From JBDHZU01 sp039812085 (GTDB lineage Bacteria > Actinomycetota > Actinomycetes > S36-B12 > UBA10799), in the NCBI GenBank assembly GCA_039812085.1, contig JBDHZU010000050.1:1-12692 (forward strand): DNA of 12,692 bases, written 5' to 3'. The stretch's first letter is position 1. Each line of letters opens with the position of its first letter. Position numbers and translations under genes: made by a program. Under the pieces are notes generated by a model. The model was given only the letters and a program-made list of their open reading frames with translations, did no database searches and was not told the origin of the DNA. Below are positions 1-5,871 of the stretch, in pieces.

Positions 1-840
1 ACTCGCTGCCGTTACAGGAGCTGCAGGATTCGCTGCGGCAGCCGTCGGAGCTGTCATTGCGGCAGCCGCAGTTGCAGCACCAGCCACTGCTGGCATAAGC
101 GGCCAGCCACGTCGGTTGAAGCGCACTGATTCTGGAGACAGTGCCTGCGGTGCAGACATCACTGACCGGGTGAGCTCACGCAACGCAGGCGGAGCAACGG
201 TCAACGCGAAGGAACTGGCAGAGAGCGCATCACGGGCTGCTCGCTTAGTTGCCCTGCCAGACACACCCGTGGAAACCAATGCCTGTTCGACCATGCGCTC
301 TAATCGGGTAGCAGAATCCACGAACGTGGTCTTCGCGGTCACCAAATGCAACCCCAGAACGCGTGAGCACTGTTCAATCGTCAACCCATGCCGTTTGACC
401 AGTTCGATGACTTCCCGGTCAGCAGTCGTCAAGCTAGCCAGCGCTTGGCGCACAGCCATCGTGTCCCGGTCGATGTCGTCCGGATTGGCTGAGGTGGGGA
501 CGGTTGTCGCCGCGAGCAGCGGATCGTTACCTGAGCGCGCATCTGAATAATCGGCACGCAGGAGGCATTCACGACGAGTCAGTCCGTACAGCCACGGGCG
601 CAGTTGCTGAACATCGGGCAGACGAGAGATTTGGTCACGGGCATCCAGCAATGCGAATGCCACTGCTTCGCTGGCTTGCGAATCGTCTGACGTGAGGACG
701 CGCGCATAGCTAAAGAGCCGATCAGCGTAGGTGTCATACAGGCGGGGCAAAGCGTTGGCTTGCCCGCTCGCCAACGCGCGCGCAAGCGCACTGTCACCGG
801 GGTCAGTGACGTGCAGGAGTCCATCGAGCGCACCACTCAT
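1..840 (-). CDS. ECF-type sigma-70 family RNA polymerase sigma factor, partial (3' end off the left edge)
   Basis: A continuous minus-strand frame runs from an ATG at 840 to the left edge: 280 residues, no stop. Residues about 24-95 resemble sigma region 2 (LPRLYDTYADRLFSYA, then a run ending RPWLYGLTRRECLLRAD). Residues about 130-183 resemble region 4 with its helix-turn-helix (LTTADREVIELVKRHGLTIE, then LGLHLVTAKTTFVDSATRL). In the family these regions bind the -10 and -35 elements. After region 4 there is a tail of at least 95 residues, including PPALREL, an Ala-rich stretch that could be a weak membrane segment (about 246-262), and an Ala/Pro-rich end. Such tails occur in some actinobacterial sigma factors and may carry regulation; that is inference. 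The start is the only ATG before an upstream in-frame stop; its Shine-Dalgarno is poor (AGGTGG about 15 bases upstream). Sigma identity is well supported; the regulon is unknown. Confidence 0.85.
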   Translation of the reverse strand, partial: MSGALDGLLHVTDPGDSALARALASGQANALPRLYDTYADRLFSYARVLTSDDSQASEAVAFALLDARDQISRLPDVQQLRPWLYGLTRRECLLRADYSDARSGNDPLLAATTVPTSANPDDIDRDTMAVRQALASLTTADREVIELVKRHGLTIEQCSRVLGLHLVTAKTTFVDSATRLERMVEQALVSTGVSGRATKRAARDALSASSFALTVAPPALRELTRSVMSAPQALSPESVRFNRRGWPLMPAVAGAATAAAAMTAPTAAAANPAAPVTAAS

Positions 841-1041
841 AGCGGAACGGTTGCACCCACCTGCACTGCGGCGTGCCTCACCACGGTCGGGCCTACTCCA
901 AATGAGTGACGTGATCTCAGAATCAGTCGGTTGACTCGGCGGATCTCATCCACCCGGCTCAGTCCAGATCAAGACGAGGTAAGACACTCACCGACAACTC
1001 TGCGCACAGGGAACCTTCCCGGATTGGGTTCTCAGGGACTT

Positions 1042-1120
1042 GCTCGGCGCAGCTCTCGACAGTCGGCGGGACGGCTGCCAAGGATGGAACTCAGCTTTTC
1101 GCTGAGCCACTGCGCCGAGC
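1042..1120. repeat. 11-bp perfect inverted repeat enclosing a smaller hairpin
   Basis: GCTCGGCGCAG at 1042-1052 is the exact reverse complement of CTGCGCCGAGC at 1110-1120. The 57-base interior contains the hairpin at 1090-1106. The left arm lies inside an 11-base stretch, CTTGCTCGGCG (1039-1049), which recurs at 1158-1168 inside the end of the DUF2804 gene. The right arm could therefore pair with either copy (11 bp or 8 bp). It could be a structured 3' end of the operon transcript or a remnant of a repeat; no function is shown. Confidence 0.5.
1090..1106 (-). terminator. Candidate hairpin terminator after the DUF2804 gene
   Basis: CTCAGC and GCTGAG form a perfect 6-bp stem with a 5-base loop, about 35 bases past the DUF2804 stop on the minus strand. 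Only a short TTCC follows the stem, so it is at best a weak intrinsic terminator, as is common in actinobacteria. It would end the ATPase-UPF0016-DUF2804 transcript before the sigma factor gene. Confidence 0.4.
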
Positions 1121-1140
1121 TTCTCTGTTCCTCAACCGCG

Positions 1141-2160
1141 TTACCAGCGCATCTGGGCTTGCTCGGCGAAACCTGGCAGTCCGTCAATGTCAATCGATTC
1201 ACCTGCGTCAGTCACCACACGACCTGACCAATGACCGAAGCACTGGTGTGTCTCGGTATACAGCGCAATCGCTTGAGTGCGATCTGCTCGTTCATAACGA
1301 GGAATGAACTCCACATCGACTCGGTCGGTGTTCGCAGTGACGACCCGCCAGGGCGCGTACCAGTCGTTTGTGTCGTATTCCCAGGTCAACTCTTCACCCA
1401 GCTTGTGCAGACGCCCGTCGATGCAGAGTGCGTTCTCGGTCATGCCAGTGCCAACCGTCCACTTGCCGCCAAATTGCAGACCGACCACGGTGTCGCCGCT
1501 ACGCCCAGACCCGCTTCCCCAGTTCCACAACGTGGAGTACGGCCACTTGCCTCGACCTCGATCAAGGGTTGCCCAGGCATCGTTGAGTTCGACCCGTTCA
1601 CCGTCGATGTAGGCGTAGCCCGTCACGGGCAGGGTGTTGTCTTTGACCGTGTACTGGAATCGTTTGTCGCTCCATGGGATTACCACCCCCAGGCTTTCGT
1701 GCCCTGCCGGACGAGTGATCTGGGCATGGAGTTCCACGCGATCAGTCAACGACGTAATGGTGATGATCTCGCTGCCGTCCTCGCCAGGTTGAGCATCGAC
1801 CCTGACCGACAGCTTCGAACTGGACTGGGCCACAGTGTCGGCACCTAATCCCGGTTCAGTACTGAAGCTTGGAGTCTTGGCTAGCGGAGTAATCACCGTC
1901 TGTTCAATCTGCGTCGAGTAGTCGGTGACATACAAAGAGCTCAAGCCGAGATAGTCGATGTTGCTGGCCGTCAATCCAAAGAAGTGAGTTGGCGTTTGAA
2001 TTGCCCAGTACTCCCAACGCTTACGTCGTCCCCACCCGCTGATGGATGTTCGATGTAAGGGATGCCGAGTCCAACCGACTGCTGCTCGATTGAGTCGACC
2101 GTCAATACTCAGGTCAATCGGCTCAACGATTTCTGGTTCAACAGTCAGTTCCACAGACAC
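1141..2160 (-). CDS. DUF2804 domain protein, third gene of the metal-transport operon
   Basis: 339 residues. I recognise the DUF2804 family by its N-terminal signature (DGRLNRAAVGWTRHPLHRT, then GWGRRKRWEYWAI with aromatics following, about residues 20-60) and the conserved C-terminal half (DAWATLDRGRGKWPYSTLWN near 195-214, FGGKWTVGTGMTENAL near 231-246). The family has no assigned reaction that I know of; its all-beta, lipocalin-like character (repeated YAYIDGE and Trp-rich strands) hints at lipid or small-molecule binding, which is inference. The frame stays open upstream to an ATG at 2346, but that part overlaps the UPF0016 gene and is not family-like. I chose GTG at 2160, 23 bases after the UPF0016 stop, with GGTGG at 2165-2169; GTG at 2154 is also possible. 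No signal peptide or membrane segment is visible. The tight spacing implies co-transcription with the two transporters upstream. Confidence 0.85.
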   Translation of the reverse strand: MSVELTVEPEIVEPIDLSIDGRLNRAAVGWTRHPLHRTSISGWGRRKRWEYWAIQTPTHFFGLTASNIDYLGLSSLYVTDYSTQIEQTVITPLAKTPSFSTEPGLGADTVAQSSSKLSVRVDAQPGEDGSEIITITSLTDRVELHAQITRPAGHESLGVVIPWSDKRFQYTVKDNTLPVTGYAYIDGERVELNDAWATLDRGRGKWPYSTLWNWGSGSGRSGDTVVGLQFGGKWTVGTGMTENALCIDGRLHKLGEELTWEYDTNDWYAPWRVVTANTDRVDVEFIPRYERADRTQAIALYTETHQCFGHWSGRVVTDAGESIDIDGLPGFAEQAQMRW

Positions 2161-2183
2161 TGGACCACCGTAGCGATTTGGAC

Positions 2184-2786
2184 TCAACCGGCCAATCCGT
2201 CGAGGATGAGCAGGATGCCCACGACGGCAAACAACACGGCCGAGCCGATTCGGATGACTTCGGCCGGCAGTCGGTGACCCAACAGGTTTCCAATCGCAAT
2301 CGCGATTCCGGCAGCAAGCACCATGGCAACTGTGGACCCAAGCCACGTCATGAATCCGGCATGGGTGGTGGCCAAGGTGACGGTGGCGAGCATGGACTTA
2401 TCGCCAGCCTCAGCCAGGAAGTAACCGCCCATCACAGTGCCGACTTCTTTGCGGGACGACCACACCAGCGACTTTGCCCCCTCAGGTTTCGCCTTGGTCT
2501 CGTTGGCGGTTTTAGTGACCACCGAACGGTCACGCATCAGCGCCCAGATCGCGAACCCGATGAAGATGACTCCCGCGCAGATATTCACCAGGTCGGTCGG
2601 GAAACTCTCACCGATCCATTCCCCGATGACCACGCCGATGTAGTGCAGGAAGCCAGCAACCACAGCGACTCCGACCAACACCACCGGCCAGCGGTAGCGA
2701 GTCGCAAACGTCATTGCGATGAGTTGACTCTTGTCCCCGATCTCTGCCAGGAAGACGACCGCGAGGGAAACCCAGAAAGCTTCCAT
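2184..2786 (-). CDS. UPF0016/GDT1 (TMEM165-like) cation transporter, probable Mn2+ exporter
   Basis: 200 residues, six predicted helices in two inverted halves. Each half carries the family signature: AEIGDKSQ (acidic E15, D18) and AEAGDKSM (E126, D129). In the family these acidic motifs form the cation path, and bacterial members such as MntX/MneA export Mn2+ while eukaryotic ones move Mn2+/Ca2+ by proton exchange. A hydrophilic loop of about 30 residues (85-115) separates the halves. The length fits full-size two-domain members. The ATG start at 2786 has GAGG about 7 bases upstream. It lies 52 bases downstream of the ATPase gene and 23 bases upstream of the DUF2804 gene, so it is most likely co-transcribed with both. 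That supports a role in removing a transition metal from the cytoplasm. The ion cannot be fixed from the sequence; Mn2+ is the best guess from the family. Confidence 0.9.
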   Translation of the reverse strand: MEAFWVSLAVVFLAEIGDKSQLIAMTFATRYRWPVVLVGVAVVAGFLHYIGVVIGEWIGESFPTDLVNICAGVIFIGFAIWALMRDRSVVTKTANETKAKPEGAKSLVWSSRKEVGTVMGGYFLAEAGDKSMLATVTLATTHAGFMTWLGSTVAMVLAAGIAIAIGNLLGHRLPAEVIRIGSAVLFAVVGILLILDGLAG

Positions 2787-2838
2787 CTCACCGCCTCGCC
2801 ATAGGAAAGGTCACACAGTACGCCCAACGGCACGACAG

Positions 2839-5139
2839 CTACGCGATCAGGCTGAAGAGTCCTTCGTCTTCTTGTGCGTTGTGCAGCTTAAGTACGCCGT
2901 ACAGCGAGTACAGAGTTCGTCGCGCATCAGTGATGGAGTCCTCGACCAGGATCGGATCGTCCAAGACGGCCTCATCAGCCGTTCGTCGCAATCGCTGAAT
3001 GTGGTGCTCGATTTCGGCATGAGTTCGACTCATCGCACCGACCGGATCCAGACCACCCAGCACTTGGGCCATCACGGGCAGGAGTTCTTTCTCTTCCTGC
3101 AATTCGTGTGGCAGTAGCTGGTTTTCCAGTGGGACCAGGATCTGCCGCAGCGGGACAAGGGGGTCGCTCGGATCGACTGGTGGTTGACCCAGCAGGTCAG
3201 CGGTACGGCGGATGTCGTCAACGATCGGACGGATCGATTCGTGGTCAGCCGCGATTTGTTTGAGCAACGCCATGTCTTGCTTGGGGATCGCCTTGGTCTG
3301 TTCTGGCGTGAACAGCCCCACCCGTAACGCATTGCCAATGGCGAGGATGTCGATGATTTCCTGACACAGGGCACCGACTGCCGGAGGCAGGAATCCCAGC
3401 GCCGCAGCCACCATCGCAATAGCTGACAGACCCATGCCAATCCAGGCACTCTGTGCAGCAATTCGTCGTGCTCGTTTAGCGATGACGATGGCGTCGCCGA
3501 GCCGGTCGATGCGATCCATCGTGAGCACCACACCAGCAACCTCAGAGGAAGCCGTTGCGCCACGACCCGCCATCGCAACACCGACATCCGCTGCGGCCAA
3601 CGCAGGGGCGTCGTTGATTCCGTCGCCCACCATGATCACCGGTCCATGTGAGCGTTCAGCGGTCACCACGGCAACCTTGTCCGCCGGGAGTTGCTCCGCG
3701 CGCACATCATCGACACCGGCAAGTCGGGCAACAGACTCGGCAAGATCAGTTCGGTCCCCCGTCACGAGCACCGTTCGATTCAGACCCTTGGTTCGCAGGG
3801 ATCGAATCATTCGGGGTGAGTCGGGGCGCAGAGTGTCCACGAAGAGCAAGGCACCGGCAGGTTGATCGTCCAGCGCGACGAAGGTGATGACGCAGCCTTC
3901 CAGGTCAGCTTCTCGACGCGCCAGTCTCGCCCAGGCGGGATCTTGTCCGCCAAGAATCCAACTGGCTTTGCCAATCGAGACCGGTCGTCCATCCACAATT
4001 CCGCGAATGCCGTTGCCATGAGCCTCTTGAACGTCTTGCGGCATCTGCAGACCAATGCCCCGGTCATGCGCAGTGCGCACGATGGCGCTGGCCAAGATGT
4101 GCGGTGAAGCTTGATCGAGGCTGCCTGCGTAGCGCAGCAGTTCAGCACTATCGATTCCGGGAGCGGTGTGGATGGCTTCTACATCTGGTCGCCCTTGGGT
4201 GAGGGTTCCCGTCTTGTCAAACAGCAGAACTTTGCCTTCTGCCAGTCGTTCCAGCACTGCGCCACCCTTGACGACGACACCGCGCTTAGCCGCCTGTGAG
4301 ACACCGGAAACGACAGCAATCGGGACCGCCAACAGCAATGGGCATGGGGTGGCGACGACAAGTACCGCGACCATCCGTACGGGATCACCACTGATCGCCC
4401 AGGCCAGTCCACCCAGAATCAACGTCAGTGGGATGAACCACCAGGCGATGCGATCAGCGAACCGGACGTAGGGAGCAGAATCAGCCGCCGCCGACTTGAC
4501 CAACCGGACCACGTCAGCGAAGGACGATTCCGCTGCAGTAGCGGCAGCCACAAGTTGGACGGGCGATCCGGAGTTGATGACACCACTGCGAACCAGGTCA
4601 CCAACTTGTCGATCGACCGGGCGCGATTCACCAGTCAGTGCGGCTTCGTCGAAAGTTCCCGCTACCAGCAGGTGCCCATCGACAGGCACGATCTCCCCGA
4701 CTGCAACGTGTAGCCAGTCACCAATGTTGACCTCATCCACGGGCACGGTGTTGAACCCGGTTTCGGTGACCTGATGCGCGACCTTAGGCGTGCGGGCGAC
4801 GAGCATGCCGAGTTCACGGTGCGCGGACTTCTCTGCCCACTGCTCAAGCACAGCCCCGGTACCGAGCATGACGGCGACCAGGGCCGCGGCAAGGTACTCC
4901 TTGGTCACGAGCGCACCGGCGACGGCGAGCAGAGCGAGGATGTCGACGCCAGCGGTGCGGCGCATCAGACCTTCCACCACGGACGCAATAGAGAACATCA
5001 ATCCGATGACACCGGCGACGATCCAGCTCGCATCGCGAACAGTGGGCTGACCAAGAATCGCAGCGGCGATACCTGCAAACAACAAGATCCCACTGGATAT
5101 CAGGCACACCCAGCCAGCGTTGTCCCAAAGCCGCCGCAC
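2839..5139 (-). CDS. P1B-5-type heavy-metal-translocating ATPase with C-terminal hemerythrin domain
   Basis: 766 residues. There is no N-terminal metal-binding domain; helices begin at about residue 10. In order: membrane helices (about 11-99), actuator domain with TGES (169-172), helices 231-276 with the metal-site motif TPCP (264-267) and P273, phosphorylation motif DKTGTLT (D308), nucleotide domain, hinge GDGINDAP (505-512), and last helices (about 565-608). TPC followed six residues later by Pro is the membrane motif of P1B-5 pumps, reported to handle Ni/Fe/Co-type ions. From about 620 the protein continues as a hemerythrin-like HHE domain: H633, H678ELQE682, H707 and H753NAQE757 give the H-HxxxE-H-HxxxE ligand pattern of a non-heme diiron site. 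Such tails are known for P1B-5 ATPases. The usual nucleotide-binding SEHP is SPHI here (345-348). Start: GTG at 5139 with GGAGA about 9 bases upstream. First gene of the operon, and a palindrome lies 20 bases upstream. Confidence 0.93.
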   Translation of the reverse strand: MRRLWDNAGWVCLISSGILLFAGIAAAILGQPTVRDASWIVAGVIGLMFSIASVVEGLMRRTAGVDILALLAVAGALVTKEYLAAALVAVMLGTGAVLEQWAEKSAHRELGMLVARTPKVAHQVTETGFNTVPVDEVNIGDWLHVAVGEIVPVDGHLLVAGTFDEAALTGESRPVDRQVGDLVRSGVINSGSPVQLVAAATAAESSFADVVRLVKSAAADSAPYVRFADRIAWWFIPLTLILGGLAWAISGDPVRMVAVLVVATPCPLLLAVPIAVVSGVSQAAKRGVVVKGGAVLERLAEGKVLLFDKTGTLTQGRPDVEAIHTAPGIDSAELLRYAGSLDQASPHILASAIVRTAHDRGIGLQMPQDVQEAHGNGIRGIVDGRPVSIGKASWILGGQDPAWARLARREADLEGCVITFVALDDQPAGALLFVDTLRPDSPRMIRSLRTKGLNRTVLVTGDRTDLAESVARLAGVDDVRAEQLPADKVAVVTAERSHGPVIMVGDGINDAPALAAADVGVAMAGRGATASSEVAGVVLTMDRIDRLGDAIVIAKRARRIAAQSAWIGMGLSAIAMVAAALGFLPPAVGALCQEIIDILAIGNALRVGLFTPEQTKAIPKQDMALLKQIAADHESIRPIVDDIRRTADLLGQPPVDPSDPLVPLRQILVPLENQLLPHELQEEKELLPVMAQVLGGLDPVGAMSRTHAEIEHHIQRLRRTADEAVLDDPILVEDSITDARRTLYSLYGVLKLHNAQEDEGLFSLIA

Positions 5140-5158
5140 CCGTTTATTCTCCGATGCT

Positions 5159-5174
5159 TTGAGTTTTCACTCAA
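5159..5174. promoter_or_regulatory. Candidate operator: 16-bp palindrome before the ATPase operon
   Basis: TTGAGT (5159-5164), TTTC, ACTCAA (5169-5174): perfect 6-bp arms, 19 bases upstream of the ATPase GTG and just before its ribosome site. The size and place fit a dimeric repressor site, for example of a metal-sensing ArsR or MerR-like regulator, but no such regulator is encoded here and the sequence matches no box I know. It could instead be a small mRNA hairpin. Confidence 0.4.
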
Positions 5175-5213
5175 GGCGCGCAGACAACCACGTGACACCC
5201 GTCTCATCTATTT

Positions 5214-5243
5214 GTCGGCAAAGATCAAGATTTCTGGGCCGAC
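5214..5243. repeat. Inverted repeat GTCGGC...GCCGAC in the divergent intergenic region
   Basis: GTCGGC (5214-5219) and GCCGAC (5238-5243) are separated by 18 bases, and a mismatch followed by TT/AA pairs extends the symmetry outward. It sits in the middle of the 161-base gap between the divergent ATPase and membrane-protein genes, so it could be a second operator or a leader hairpin of the ATPase mRNA. The evidence is symmetry alone. No other clear element is seen in 5140-5300. Confidence 0.25.
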
Positions 5244-5288
5244 CAATACACGCCGGCAGCATGCTCATGATCGTTCTCAAGCCACAGT

Positions 5289-5294
5289 TACCCT
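5289..5294 (+). promoter_or_regulatory. Possible -10 element for a leaderless transcript of the membrane protein
   Basis: TACCCT fits the loose actinobacterial TANNNT -10 pattern and ends exactly six bases before the GTG start at 5301, the spacing expected when transcription begins at the start codon. There is no Shine-Dalgarno before this gene, which fits. No good -35 is seen, so this is weak. Confidence 0.3.
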
Positions 5295-5300
5295 CGTTGA

Positions 5301-5855
5301 GTGAGCAATCTGTCCCACTTCCGCTTGGGTCGTACCGCTACTCATCATGATTTCGATGAGGATGTGCGGTCACAGTGGCAGGAGCTCACTGATCGCTACT
5401 GGTCGCTTCGACGTGAAATCGAAGTGGCAGCTCGTCCACCAGAGCATGACCGGATGGTGATGCGTCGACAGTTGAACGAACTGTCTAGCCGTTGGATCGA
5501 CTTCGACTCGACGTATCCGCAGACTCGTGACTTCACCTACGTCTGGCGGATGAACGATCGGCTGAAGAAACTGTCGTTCGCACTGGCGTCGCCGTCCAAA
5601 CGACTGCTCATCCGAACGGTTGGCCTGGTCATGATGATCGCCTGCCTGGGCTTCCTGATTTGGTACGCCTCGGCAGGTTGGCATTGGTACCAGCCAGTCG
5701 TCGAGCAATCTGCCACCGGCATTAACGCTGCGGTCTCACTGCTGGCGTGGGTGGTGCCCGGGTTGACCGTCTGGATCGGCTGTCGAACCGGGTTGAGCCT
5801 GATGGTGTACGGCAAGCCGTGGGTGAACGAGTCGGTCTGGACCCGGGACTTCTGA
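5301..5855 (+). CDS. Conserved-looking membrane protein, two helices, unknown family
   Basis: 184 residues. I do not recognise the family. The N-terminal 100 residues are soluble, charged and probably helical (WQELTDRYWSLRREIEVAAR; later DFTYVWRMNDRLKKL). Two hydrophobic segments follow: about 102-123 (LLIRTVGLVMMIACLGFLIW) and 142-168, with an aromatic-rich stretch between them (WHWYQP). The tail is short and polar. The start is the first possible one: GTG at 5301 directly after an in-frame TGA at 5298-5300, with no Shine-Dalgarno, perhaps leaderless. ATG at 5454 is an alternative, but would lose a third of the soluble domain. Codon use and even composition across the frame support a real gene. 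It is divergent from the metal ATPase operon and may share its control region; its stop is 16 bases from the stop of the convergent PLP enzyme gene. Function unknown. Confidence 0.75.
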   Translation: MSNLSHFRLGRTATHHDFDEDVRSQWQELTDRYWSLRREIEVAARPPEHDRMVMRRQLNELSSRWIDFDSTYPQTRDFTYVWRMNDRLKKLSFALASPSKRLLIRTVGLVMMIACLGFLIWYASAGWHWYQPVVEQSATGINAAVSLLAWVVPGLTVWIGCRTGLSLMVYGKPWVNESVWTRDF

Positions 5856-5871
5856 CCGGGAACCAGCCGAG

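Larger units (their letters stand above)
841..1140. other. 300-base intergenic region with nested inverted repeats
   Basis: This lies between the start of the minus-strand sigma factor (840) and the stop of the minus-strand DUF2804 gene (1141). It should hold the sigma factor's promoter and the 3' end of the metal operon. A plus-strand frame at 931-1227 exists but runs into the DUF2804 gene on the other strand and resembles no protein, so I do not call it. The right half (1042-1120) contains the nested hairpins listed separately. In 841-1041 I see no convincing promoter, operator or RNA gene. Confidence 0.6.

Noticed and set aside
931..1227. 98-residue plus-strand frame in the 841-1140 gap
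   Set aside because: It overlaps the end of the well-supported DUF2804 gene on the opposite strand, has no ribosome site and is rich in Arg/Ser/Leu without family-like motifs. Its open state follows from base composition.
2161..2346. 62-residue N-terminal extension of DUF2804 to ATG 2346
   Set aside because: It lies inside the UPF0016 coding region in another frame, reads as Arg/Cys/His-rich noise, and the family similarity begins after GTG 2160.
2787..2838. Mn-sensing yybP-ykoY riboswitch, expected for some UPF0016 genes
   Set aside because: The gap before UPF0016 is only 52 bases, and neither it nor 5140-5300 shows the conserved riboswitch stems that I can recognise.
3072..3587. 171-residue minus-strand frame within the ATPase gene
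   Set aside because: It is in another frame of a gene with continuous P-type ATPase motifs; the composition is Arg/Ser/Trp-rich and shadow-like.
5842..5860. CCCGG/CCGGG repeat at the end of the membrane-protein gene as a terminator
   Set aside because: Only five pairs, it mostly lies within coding sequence, and no T-run follows on either side.
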